Below are positions 15,810 through 23,319 of a DNA stretch of 24,512 nucleotides, in pieces. The DNA comes from JBCCRH01 sp039208045 (GTDB lineage: Bacteria > Bacteroidota > Bacteroidia > Chitinophagales > Saprospiraceae): contig JBCCRH010000029.1 in NCBI GenBank assembly GCA_039208045.1, forward strand, positions 1-24,512, in the 5' to 3' direction. The notes beneath the pieces were generated by a model that made no database searches, was not told the origin of the DNA, and saw nothing but the letters and a program-made list of their open reading frames with translations. The number at the start of each line of letters is the position of its first letter. Positions within the stretch are counted from its first letter, which is position 1. The position numbers were made by a program, and so were the translations under genes.

Positions 15810-17354
15810 TTATTTGGCTTGAGCAATTGCTTCCAGGGCATCAAAAGCTAGGTGTAATCGCTGCACTACTTCTTGCTTACCGAGCAGCTGCATGGTCTCA
15901 AAAATATCGGGGCCTTTCATCGTACCGCACACCCCTACCCGCACAATAGGGAGTACATCCCCAAACTTTAGGCCGCCCTCTTCCATATGGCTTACTATGG
16001 CCTCTTTTATGTCGGGCCCCACCCAGTTTGCTACTCCTTCTAGTTTTGTGCAGAGGGCTTCAAAAAATGGGCGACGCTCCGACTTCCATTTCTTACGTGC
16101 GGTCTTCTGGTCATACGCTTTTACCGGCTCAAAAAAGTAATAAGCGGTTTCCAAGAAGTCTGTGTAAAATAGCACCCGCTCTTTCATCAGCCCCGCAAAA
16201 GTGGTGAGAAACGCCATATCCTTGTCGTAGCCTTTGGCTCGCGCCATGGGCTGTAAAATAGCAGCAAGCTCTTCATTAGGCGTAGCAATGATATACTGTT
16301 GATTGAACCATTTTGCTTTATCAAAATCAAAGCGTGCTCCTGCTTTTCCGATATTCTCAATAGAGAAGGCAGCAACGAGCTCTTCTTTGGAGAACATCTC
16401 CTGCTCAGTACCAGGGTTCCACCCTAAAAAGGCAAGAAAGTTGATCACTGCATTTGGGTCAAACCCAAATTCGCGGAAGCCTTCAAAAGAATCTTCAGGC
16501 GTAGCGCCTTTCCACGAAAGTGGAAACACAGGAATACCTAGCTTGGCTCCATCGCGCTTGCTTAGTTTGCCATTTCCATGTGGTTTTAGGATGAGCGGGA
16601 GGTGCGCAAATTGTGGCATGGTGCCTTCCCAGCCAAAAGCCTGATAGAGTAAAATATGGTGCGCTGTACTTGGTAGCCACTCTTCTCCACGAATCACATG
16701 GGTAATTTCCATATGGTGGTCGTCCACAATATTGGCAAGGTGATAGGTAGGCATCCCATCGGCCTTCATCAAAATTTTATCATCCAACTCATTCGACTGA
16801 AAGCTGACTGCTCCACGTATCTGATCATGTACCGTCACTACTTCGTTGATAGGCACTTTTAGCCGAATGGTGTAAGGCGTATTATTATCCAACAAGGTTT
16901 TTACTGCTGTAGCGTCTAGGCTTTCGCTATTGCGCATTTCGTGGCGCACTTTGCTATCGTACTTAAAGGTGTGATTGCCTTTTTCTTTTTCCGATTGTCG
17001 CTTAGCATCTAGTTCTTCGGGGGTATCAAAAGCGTAGTAGGCGTGGCCAGTATCTACCAGTTGTTGGGCAAACTTTTGGTACAATGCCTTGCGCTCCGAC
17101 TGCCGGTAAGGGCCGTGATCACCGCCAAAACCGGGGCCTTCATCAGGGGTGAGGCCACACCAGGCTAGTGCTTCAATGATGTAATCTTCTGCACCTGGTA
17201 CATAGCGCATTTGGTCGGTATCTTCAATGCGAAGGATGAACGTACCACCCAGTTTTTTTGCTAGTAGATAGTTGTAGAGAGCGGTACGAACACCGCCAAT
17301 ATGTAGCGCTCCGGTTGGGCTCGGAGCAAAACGTACACGAATTTTTTCCATCAA
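15810..17354 (-). CDS. gltX: Glutamyl-tRNA synthetase
   Basis: 514-aa class I aminoacyl-tRNA synthetase that charges tRNA(Glu) with glutamate in the cytoplasm. The HIGH-type motif reads HIGG (18-21) within RFAPSPTGALHIGGVRTALY. LRIEDTDQMR (41-50) is the family signature, and the KMSKS-type loop reads KLSKR (263-267) followed by DGAK. The C-terminal anticodon-binding region occupies about 330-510. Length is normal for bacterial GltX. Two adjacent ATGs open the frame; the second (MEKIRVRFAPS) is the more usual start. A single gene of this type does not show whether the organism also relies on GatCAB for Gln-tRNA. Transcription is divergent from the polysaccharide deacetylase gene. Confidence 0.97.
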   Translation of the reverse strand: MMEKIRVRFAPSPTGALHIGGVRTALYNYLLAKKLGGTFILRIEDTDQMRYVPGAEDYIIEALAWCGLTPDEGPGFGGDHGPYRQSERKALYQKFAQQLVDTGHAYYAFDTPEELDAKRQSEKEKGNHTFKYDSKVRHEMRNSESLDATAVKTLLDNNTPYTIRLKVPINEVVTVHDQIRGAVSFQSNELDDKILMKADGMPTYHLANIVDDHHMEITHVIRGEEWLPSTAHHILLYQAFGWEGTMPQFAHLPLILKPHGNGKLSKRDGAKLGIPVFPLSWKGATPEDSFEGFREFGFDPNAVINFLAFLGWNPGTEQEMFSKEELVAAFSIENIGKAGARFDFDKAKWFNQQYIIATPNEELAAILQPMARAKGYDKDMAFLTTFAGLMKERVLFYTDFLETAYYFFEPVKAYDQKTARKKWKSERRPFFEALCTKLEGVANWVGPDIKEAIVSHMEEGGLKFGDVLPIVRVGVCGTMKGPDIFETMQLLGKQEVVQRLHLAFDALEAIAQAK

Positions 17355-17487
17355 TGCAGTATAAATTTGTAAAAGCTTGATTAAGAATAAGAAAAATTAA
17401 AAAAAGTGAACACAGGCGGCAGCATTTTTTAGTGGCCAGGCGTTTCCTATCTAAGAACTTCCCCGGTTGAAAAATAACCCTTACGCC

Positions 17488-17519
17488 TTTAGGGTACAAA
17501 GGTAATTATTTTACTATTG
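17488..17519 (+). promoter_or_regulatory. Candidate promoter of the polysaccharide deacetylase gene
   Basis: TTTA (17488-17491), a 20-bp spacer, then TACTATTG (17512-17519). This fits the Bacteroidota pattern TTTG-N19/20-TAnnTTTG with one mismatch in each box. It lies about 57 bp before the start codon at 17577. The pattern is short, so a chance match is possible. Confidence 0.4.
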
Positions 17520-17576
17520 CCTGTTAGATAGACATTTATTTTTTCAAATATCCATGAACATTAATCCTTTAATCTT

Positions 17577-18230
17577 ATGTATCTCGTAAAAACGCCACAA
17601 GTCATCCAGAACTTGTTCCCCAACTTTACCTGGCGCATACCAAGCGCCGAAAAAGTACTTTACCTAACTTTTGATGATGGTCCCGTACCAGAAGTAACCC
17701 CCTGGGTATTGGAGCAGCTAGCTGCTTACAATGCTAAAGCGACCTTCTTCTGTGTAGGAGACAACATCCAAAAGCACCCCGAAGTATTTGAGCAAGTAAA
17801 AGCTGCCGGCCATGCTGTCGGCAACCACACCTTTAACCACCTCAACGGCTGGGCAACCGATAACATTTCGTATTTCCATAATATCCGCCACTGCGCGCGC
17901 GAAATGGATTCCGTCTTGTTTCGCCCACCTTATGGTCGTATAAAGCCAAAACAAGTACAATTTTTGCAGCGGCATTACCGCATTATCATGTGGGATGTAC
18001 TGAGCGGAGATTTTGACCAAAATATTTCGCCAGAGCAGTGTTTAGCCAATGTGGTTAATAACGTCAGCCCCGGCTCTATCGCTGTATTTCACGACAGTGT
18101 GAAAGCAGAAGAACGCCTTACCTACGTACTACCACGAGTGCTGGAACATTTTGCGCAAGCAGGCTATAGCTTCGAGCGCTTGAACGAAAAAGAAATGCTC
18201 CATACGCAACAGTTGCGCAAGAGTGCTTAA
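17577..18230 (+). CDS. Polysaccharide deacetylase (NodB-type, carbohydrate esterase family 4)
   Basis: 217-aa enzyme of the NodB homology family, which removes N- or O-acetyl groups from glycans such as peptidoglycan or chitin-like oligomers using a metal ion. All family motifs are visible: TFDDGP (31-36, catalytic and metal Asp), NHTFNH (83-88, metal His84 and His88), RPPYG (116-120), WDVLSGDFD (139-147) and FHDS (171-174, catalytic His). There is no signal peptide or membrane anchor, so the enzyme seems to act in the cytoplasm or be exported in a non-standard way. Short NodB proteins of this size are common in Bacteroidota and their substrates are mostly unknown. It starts 18 codons before the conserved core. 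It is a single gene, convergent with the 757-aa gene. Confidence 0.93.
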   Translation: MYLVKTPQVIQNLFPNFTWRIPSAEKVLYLTFDDGPVPEVTPWVLEQLAAYNAKATFFCVGDNIQKHPEVFEQVKAAGHAVGNHTFNHLNGWATDNISYFHNIRHCAREMDSVLFRPPYGRIKPKQVQFLQRHYRIIMWDVLSGDFDQNISPEQCLANVVNNVSPGSIAVFHDSVKAEERLTYVLPRVLEHFAQAGYSFERLNEKEMLHTQQLRKSA

Positions 18231-18231
18231 T

Positions 18232-18392
18232 AGACTTGTTTCGCCGGTCACTAAATGGCTGCAAGCGGCAAAATTTTATCCTGCACTGTGTTAAAAAGCC
18301 TCGCCGATGCTATGGCATCGCCTACGTTTTTTGCCTTGTTCAGAATAAAATTTGCTACGCTTTCGCTCATTCGCAACCGGCGGAACAAGTCT
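18232..18392. repeat. 161-bp imperfect palindromic element between convergent genes
   Basis: The stretch folds on itself almost end to end. The outer 17 bases (18232-18248, AGACTTGTTTCGCCGGT) pair with 18376-18392, with only one G-U wobble. AAATTTTATCCTG (18271-18283) pairs with CAGAATAAAATTT (18341-18353) with one mismatch in the same register. The centre is CGATGC-TATG-GCATCG (18305-18320). Segments between these blocks are diverged or slightly shifted but still similar as reverse complements. It abuts the deacetylase stop codon (one base apart) and carries no gene; the 70-codon frame at 18255-18467 is an accident of the repeat. It could be a MITE-like or REP-like mobile repeat, a folded RNA, or an exotic bidirectional terminator. 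No second copy was noticed in this window. Confidence 0.85.
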
Positions 18393-18408
18393 AATCATCC
18401 AATACAAG

Positions 18409-18439
18409 GAAGCTCAGTAGCCTATTACTGGGCTTCTTT
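18409..18439 (+). terminator. Terminator-like hairpin overlapping the end of the 757-aa gene
   Basis: GAAGCTCAGTA (18409-18419) pairs with TACTGGGCTTC (18426-18436) across a 6-nt loop (GCCTAT), with one G-U wobble. TTTG follows on the plus strand. It would terminate plus-strand transcription from the deacetylase, and the stem includes the stop codon of the convergent minus-strand gene. The T-tract is short; it may also act on the minus strand (CTTGTATT follows there). Confidence 0.5.
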
Positions 18440-20698
18440 GTCTGATGGCAAATCTGACTTTGAATAGAAATAGCTTCTCGCTGAGATAGGAGTTATCTCA
18501 AAGCTGTGTTCTCGCTCTTCTTCACTAATTACCTGTGCTATTTTAGTCCCTTTAGTAAACTCAAGCACTCCTTCCTTTTTGGATCGCTTTAGATAGTGTG
18601 GATCGGTATCGAAGGCACCATGTGTACCACAGAAATTAGGTTTTAGCGGATTCCAGTCTTTTCCAGCATAAAAGCGCATGCTGTAGTTGCCTTCCGGTAT
18701 ATGTGGAAGTAGGAGGGCTTCACCTGCTCGCAGGTAAGCCTGGCGCACGATAGTCTTAGCCTCAGGATCGTAGATTAATAGTACGGCATCATAAGCCAAG
18801 TCATTAATCAAACCTAATACATTACCGCTACCGAAGGCATAGTCACCCTCTCCAAAGCAGCGCTGAAAAGGCTTACTGCCATGCACCAATTGATTGCCAA
18901 TATATTTGGAGCGCTCTCGCTCATATTTAGGAACTTTGTGGTATTTCTTTTTCAGAAATTTCGCGTAGCTAGGTTCTACAGGCACTTCATATGTAGCGGT
19001 AAAAGCGCGAGTGAGCTGCGTCGTGACAAAGCCAAGGCCACTAACCAGTACAATAAGTAGCACAAAATAAACCAGGCGATGCGGCCCCGCTGTGTTACTA
19101 TCCAAGAAAAAAGCACCAAAGCGCTTCATCTGGTCGCCAAATCGCTGCCAAGAAGTAGTGCGTTCTAAGGGGTCTCGAACAGGAATTACAACCCTTGGCC
19201 CCTTTGGTTTTACACTTCTGATTTGACCCAGCTCCATGCTTTTCTCTATGCGATTATTGAGCATTTCTGTCATTTGCCACAGCATCAAATCACGTCTGGA
19301 TAGCTGCTCCAGGTGATCCAGCAGGCCAATCACTGCCATGGGCGCGTATAAGCGCAACTGGTGCGCCACAGGGACCAAGCGAGCAAATAATTGTTGGCAC
19401 GCTGCTTGCGCTTTCGGTGCTTGTAGTTCTTGAATAAGCTGATCGCTGAACAAAGCCTGCAAGAGCTGCACTTTCTTGTTGGCCTCCTCTAGGCTGATGC
19501 CCTGATCCATTTTTGCCGTAAGGCGCTTTTTCAAAAATGGCAGTAGGCGCATAAGCGACTGATACGCCGGTGACGCTTTTAGCGTCTGGGGAGTATCGGC
19601 TGGTGATGAGGCAGGATAGTATAGGTGGACAAGTTGTAGAGCCTTTTGTGTAAGCTCCAACTCTTCATACCGTTCCCAAAGTGCTACGCTAAGGCTTAAT
19701 AGGGCCTCCACTAATAATCGCTGAAGCGTTTTGGAGCTTTGCAATAGTTGCAAATCCTCTGGGTGTAAGTGCTCGTCTAGCAAAGCTGCTAGTTGCTTTG
19801 GCGAAGCGGCAGTAGCAATGAGCCCCCCCTGAATCTGATAGACCCATTTGATGGTTTCTTCTACTCGTTCTGCTGCATCTGCTTCTTGCCCTTGCCGCCT
19901 TTCGGTCATCAGCGCCGCCAGTTTTTCCATATCCTCCTCTAGGCGCGTTCGCACTGCTGGGCGCACTTCCAACTGATGTGCCGTTTGGATCAGCCGATAG
20001 AAGTAGCGACGATCATTTGGGAAATGATCTGCTATCCAAAAGGCAAGATCCGCCAGAACACTTGCTATCTTTCCACGCTCGTCGTCAAACGAAGCGGGCA
20101 AACAATTTAAAGCTTGTACTCTAAACTGGCTACTAACGGTTTGGTAAAGGCGAGCGGGTCGCCAATGAACCACTTCTTTTTTGCCCCACTTTACAGACCT
20201 GTAGTTAGCATTAAGTACCGTAATCAGGTCTTTTAAATACGTATTGGTGCTAGCGAAAGCTATGGCCTGAAATTCGTCTTTAGGAAATAAGGGCGAACGG
20301 AATAGTTGCTGAAGCTTTGTAATAGGAGCTTCTTTTAGCGCTTTGACCAAAATTCGGTTCATCGCTGCTGCAAAATACGGCGCTACAAATGCTTGGAAGT
20401 TCTTGTTGTGGTACAGTAAGTTATCTTCATCTTCAAAAAAGAAGAGCGTACCACTAGTTAAAAAATCAGCCAAAGAAGGATGCGTTTGAATAAACTTATG
20501 GAAGGCGGAGCGCTCCGGAATGCTCAGCTCTGCCGCTAATGCTTGCAAGTGCGTTCGATCCAGCTGCTGGTCTTTATAGAAGAAAACCTTCGATTCCGAT
20601 CGTTCCAATTGATCTAAACAGCTATCTAATGCTTGCTGAACGACTTCTGCTTGAGAAGAATGGATACCAAAAAGATCAAATGGATTAATATAGTTCAT
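18425..20698 (-). CDS. Large single-pass membrane protein of unknown function
   Basis: 757-aa protein I do not recognise. Residues 1-510 are mostly helical, Leu/Ala/Gln-rich, with aromatic clusters and no signal peptide; MNYINPFDLFGI at the start recalls J-domain-like openings but no HPD follows. A basic linker (about 510-538, VKPKGPRVVIPVRDPLERTT) precedes one membrane segment at about 542-562 (LVYFVLLIVLVSGLGFVTTQ). A basic stretch follows (KFLKKKYHKVPKYERERSKY), then a C-terminal beta-rich domain of about 140 residues (GNQLVHGSKPFQRCFGEGDY, AVLLIYD, LPHIPEGNYSMRFYAGKDWN, CGTHGAF) with two Cys that could pair outside the membrane. The layout suggests a cytoplasmic helical body joined to an exported sensor- or binding-type domain. 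It is alone on its strand; folK diverges from it. Confidence 0.8.
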   Translation of the reverse strand: MNYINPFDLFGIHSSQAEVVQQALDSCLDQLERSESKVFFYKDQQLDRTHLQALAAELSIPERSAFHKFIQTHPSLADFLTSGTLFFFEDEDNLLYHNKNFQAFVAPYFAAAMNRILVKALKEAPITKLQQLFRSPLFPKDEFQAIAFASTNTYLKDLITVLNANYRSVKWGKKEVVHWRPARLYQTVSSQFRVQALNCLPASFDDERGKIASVLADLAFWIADHFPNDRRYFYRLIQTAHQLEVRPAVRTRLEEDMEKLAALMTERRQGQEADAAERVEETIKWVYQIQGGLIATAASPKQLAALLDEHLHPEDLQLLQSSKTLQRLLVEALLSLSVALWERYEELELTQKALQLVHLYYPASSPADTPQTLKASPAYQSLMRLLPFLKKRLTAKMDQGISLEEANKKVQLLQALFSDQLIQELQAPKAQAACQQLFARLVPVAHQLRLYAPMAVIGLLDHLEQLSRRDLMLWQMTEMLNNRIEKSMELGQIRSVKPKGPRVVIPVRDPLERTTSWQRFGDQMKRFGAFFLDSNTAGPHRLVYFVLLIVLVSGLGFVTTQLTRAFTATYEVPVEPSYAKFLKKKYHKVPKYERERSKYIGNQLVHGSKPFQRCFGEGDYAFGSGNVLGLINDLAYDAVLLIYDPEAKTIVRQAYLRAGEALLLPHIPEGNYSMRFYAGKDWNPLKPNFCGTHGAFDTDPHYLKRSKKEGVLEFTKGTKIAQVISEEEREHSFEITPISARSYFYSKSDLPSDKEAQ

Positions 20699-20825
20699 CG
20701 ATGGCTGATTTTTAATAAAAACGGGTTTTCACTCGATACAGTTCCTATTTAACGTACATTTTCTACGAGTATTAATTTTTTCTCCGCCAAATGTCTGACA
20801 TACGGGCTAACATCTAGCTTACTTC

Positions 20826-20853
20826 AACAAAACGTCAATCGCTGCGTTTTGTT
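20826..20853. repeat. Perfect 9-bp inverted repeat upstream of folK
   Basis: AACAAAACG (20826-20834) and CGTTTTGTT (20845-20853) are perfect reverse complements around a 10-nt loop, ending 17 bp before the folK start codon. No T-tract follows on either strand, so a terminator is unlikely. It could be an operator for a dimeric regulator in the divergent 757-aa gene / folK region, or a 5'-UTR hairpin limiting folK translation. Confidence 0.5.
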
Positions 20854-20870
20854 AAAACAATTCAAAAACA

Positions 20871-21419
20871 ATGAAATATTTTTATTTCGTAAGCTTAGGC
20901 AGTAATATTCGGCCAACCTACCATGTTCCCCAAATGTTAGAGCACTTATTGGCCATTTCACCACAGCTCGACATCAGCACCATTGGTAAAACGACGCCTG
21001 CCGGAATGCTCAGTACGGAGCACTACTTTCTTAATTTGGCCGTACGTATACAAACAGCACATAGCCCAGAAGCACTGAAAAAAGTCTTCAATGCAATTGA
21101 GGTTAAATTAGGTCGCGATCGTAGCGATCCATTGAGTAAAAAGAAGGATCGACCCGCCGATCTGGATATTCTCTTTCAGCTGCAAGCTGGACAGCAAGAG
21201 GTGCCTCTAGCCCTTATGCCACCCGAGCCTTATGTTCGGCCTTTTGTACTAGAGTTGATGGATTATCTAGATATGAATAGTCCTATCCTGCCGACGGTGC
21301 CTATCGATCGAGTAGCATTACCATTTCACGATCGACAGCTTGGTAAGCACCCTCAAACAATTGCAGCTCCTACAACAATCAGTCGCACTAGCTTGTTACA
21401 AGCGCCATTGGGTAATTAA
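20871..21419 (+). CDS. folK: 2-amino-4-hydroxy-6-hydroxymethyldihydropteridine diphosphokinase
   Basis: 182-aa HPPK, which transfers pyrophosphate from ATP to 6-hydroxymethyl-7,8-dihydropterin, the step before dihydropteroate synthase in folate synthesis. The N-terminus has the family strand and turn FVSLGSN (6-12), then FLNLAV (53-58). The signature R-x2-D-L-D-I-L is at 94-101 (RPADLDIL), preceded by GRDRSD (81-86). The two Asp of DLD bind magnesium. The usual GPR triad is replaced by KDRPAD, a modest departure. Length is slightly above the classic 160 aa, with a non-conserved tail after about 160. It leads a probable two-gene operon: the reductase gene starts 14 bp after its stop. Confidence 0.92.
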   Translation: MKYFYFVSLGSNIRPTYHVPQMLEHLLAISPQLDISTIGKTTPAGMLSTEHYFLNLAVRIQTAHSPEALKKVFNAIEVKLGRDRSDPLSKKKDRPADLDILFQLQAGQQEVPLALMPPEPYVRPFVLELMDYLDMNSPILPTVPIDRVALPFHDRQLGKHPQTIAAPTTISRTSLLQAPLGN

Positions 21420-21433
21420 ATAGAGAACAACAT

Positions 21434-22192
21434 ATGGATCGACCTGCTGCTATCATTACAGGTAGCGCCATCCGCTTGGGAAAAGCCATCGCTGTGGCTT
21501 TAGCCAAGGCTGGTTACGACATCGCATTACACTATAATTCGTCTGCTGGGCCAGCAGAAGAGACGGCGGCCCAAATTCGGGAGCTGGGAGTAGCATGTAA
21601 AGCCTTTCAATTAGATTTGAAAAATGCAGAAGCGTTTGCAGACTTTATGACGCGTGTTAAAGCCCATTTTCCAAGACTTTCTGTGCTTGTTAATAGTGCC
21701 TCTGCCTACACGCAAGCCACCATAAAAGATACCACACCTGCTGTTTTTGATGCGCAGTTTAGCGTCAATATAAAGGCACCCTTCTTTATGACGCAGGCTT
21801 TCGCCAATGTATGTGAAAAGGGAAGCGTCATTAATATTATTGACAATAAGATTGGCTTCAACCAATTCAAGTATGCGGCGTATCTGCTAGCTAAAAAGAC
21901 CTTGGTAGAATTCACGAAAATGGCAGCGGTAGAGCTGGCTCCCGCTATCCGAGTTAATGCGGTGGCTCCTGGGGTAGTGCTTCCTGCCTCCTCCCGTAGC
22001 CAGGAGTATATCGACTGGCGTATACAGGGGATTCCGCTGCGCATGCAAGGCGAGACAAAACACATTACAGATGGTATCTTATCGCTCCTGCAAAATGAGT
22101 TCATTGCTGGGCAAGTGTTGGTGGTTGATGGCGGGGAAGCCCTTACTACTACGGGGCGCAATGCTGGTGATTTTGATCAATCTAAAGTGTAG
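21434..22192 (+). CDS. SDR-family pteridine / dihydrofolate reductase-like protein (FolM/PTR1 type)
   Basis: 252-aa short-chain dehydrogenase. The cofactor motif is TGSAIRLG (9-16), the TGx3RxG form characteristic of pteridine reductases (PTR1, FolM) rather than the usual TGxxxGxG. It is expected to favour NADPH. VNSAS (86-90) takes the NNAG position. The active-site Ser of ordinary SDRs is replaced by Asp137 (IIDNKIG), as in PTR1, with Tyr150 and Lys154 (YLLAK) completing the catalytic set. GGEALTTTG near the end matches the C-terminal GG-x-SL-x-G-type region. Likely reaction: NADPH-dependent reduction of dihydropterin or dihydrofolate to the tetrahydro form in the cytoplasm. Position 14 bp after folK supports a folate/pterin role. 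It could otherwise be an SDR with a different pterin-like substrate. Confidence 0.88.
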   Translation: MDRPAAIITGSAIRLGKAIAVALAKAGYDIALHYNSSAGPAEETAAQIRELGVACKAFQLDLKNAEAFADFMTRVKAHFPRLSVLVNSASAYTQATIKDTTPAVFDAQFSVNIKAPFFMTQAFANVCEKGSVINIIDNKIGFNQFKYAAYLLAKKTLVEFTKMAAVELAPAIRVNAVAPGVVLPASSRSQEYIDWRIQGIPLRMQGETKHITDGILSLLQNEFIAGQVLVVDGGEALTTTGRNAGDFDQSKV

Positions 22193-22207
22193 CTAAATAG
22201 GGGACAG

Positions 22208-22236
22208 TTTAATATCAACAGGTATTAGTACATTTG
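22208..22236 (+). promoter_or_regulatory. Candidate promoter of the wecA-like / crcB / TDO operon
   Basis: TACATTTG (22229-22236) matches the Bacteroidota -7 box TAnnTTTG exactly. TTTA (22208-22211) precedes it by 17 bp as a one-mismatch -33 box. Transcription would start near 22243, giving a very short leader before the ATG at 22258. Confidence 0.5.
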
Positions 22237-22257
22237 TAAGGAATCATACCTTTTGAT

Positions 22258-23319
22258 ATGTATGTGATTGTTTTAAGTTTTCTTACTGCGTTCACGCTAA
22301 CCTATTTTGCCATTCCTTCTATTATTCTAGTGGCAAAGCGTAAGGGGTTGACCGATGAGCCCAATGAACGAAGCTCACATACAGTAAGCATGCCTTCTCT
22401 TGGAGGAATTGGTATTTTTTCGGGCGCCATCTTCTCCATTGTGCTTTGGACGCCATTCGATCGTTTTGGTGATTTGCAATATATTCTATGTGCTTTTTTA
22501 ATTCTCTTTTTGGCGGGAGCTAGGGACGATTTGGTTCCACTTTCTGCCAATAAGAAGTTATTTGCACAATTACTAGCAGCACTTATTCTCACCTTGTTAG
22601 CGAAGGTGCGCCTTAATGGTTTTTATGGCTTATTTGGATGGTATGGCAATGCATATCAGTGGCCTTATACTGTAGTTAGTATACTATTCATTTTGTTACT
22701 GGTCAATGCTTTCAACCTCATTGATGGCATCAATGGGTTAGCAGGTAGCGTAGGGGCATTAATTGCTGGTACATTGGGATGTTGGTTTTATTTAACGCAG
22801 CAATATGAGTTTGCTACAATTGCTTTTGCAACGGTCGGCGCTATATTGGCGTTTTTGAGGTATAATTTTACGCCCGCTCAAATATTCATGGGTGATACGG
22901 GAGCACTGTTTATAGGCTTAGTCTCTTCTATTTTAGTGATTCAGTTTATTGATTCCAATTCGAGTCTTGATCCATCAAGTCCTTTTCGATTGCATTCTGG
23001 GCCTGCTGTGGCAGCTGGGATTACGATTATCCCCATCTTTGATACACTCCGTGTTTTTATCACTCGTATTATTCGAGGGCATTCTCCTTTTCATGCTGAT
23101 CGACGACATATTCATCATTTACTCATCGATGATGGTTGGAGTCATATGGAAGCCACAGGAATCTTACTTTTTGTGAATGTCATTTTTATCACCTTAGTAT
23201 TGGCGCTTCACGATCTATTGGAGCTGCACTGCTTTATGTTACTAATCTTGCTGTCAGCAGCTGTATTGACGTACATTCTGCATACTTTAGTCATCCGAAA
23301 AAAGCAAAACGCATCATGA
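22258..23319 (+). CDS. Undecaprenyl-phosphate GlcNAc-1-phosphate transferase-like (WecA/TagO/MraY family)
   Basis: 353-aa polytopic inner-membrane enzyme, about ten hydrophobic helices. It links a sugar-1-phosphate from a UDP-sugar to undecaprenyl phosphate, the first step of O-antigen, capsule or wall-polymer synthesis. Family motifs: DEPNERSSHT near 33-42, DDLVPLSANKK (90-100, catalytic Asp pair), NAFNLIDGINGLAG (150-163), GDTGALFIG (212-220) and the WecA-type cytoplasmic motif HADRRHIHHLL (279-289), which separates it from MraY. The sugar cannot be read from sequence; GlcNAc is the usual one. The last codons overlap the crcB start by four bases (ATGA, 23316-23319), so translation of the two is probably coupled. 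It begins the right-hand operon behind a good promoter box. Confidence 0.93.
   Translation: MYVIVLSFLTAFTLTYFAIPSIILVAKRKGLTDEPNERSSHTVSMPSLGGIGIFSGAIFSIVLWTPFDRFGDLQYILCAFLILFLAGARDDLVPLSANKKLFAQLLAALILTLLAKVRLNGFYGLFGWYGNAYQWPYTVVSILFILLLVNAFNLIDGINGLAGSVGALIAGTLGCWFYLTQQYEFATIAFATVGAILAFLRYNFTPAQIFMGDTGALFIGLVSSILVIQFIDSNSSLDPSSPFRLHSGPAVAAGITIIPIFDTLRVFITRIIRGHSPFHADRRHIHHLLIDDGWSHMEATGILLFVNVIFITLVLALHDLLELHCFMLLILLSAAVLTYILHTLVIRKKQNAS

Noticed and set aside
18255..18467. 70-codon plus-strand frame
   Set aside because: It runs through the 161-bp palindrome and into the convergent 757-aa gene antisense, so the frame is a by-product of the repeat.
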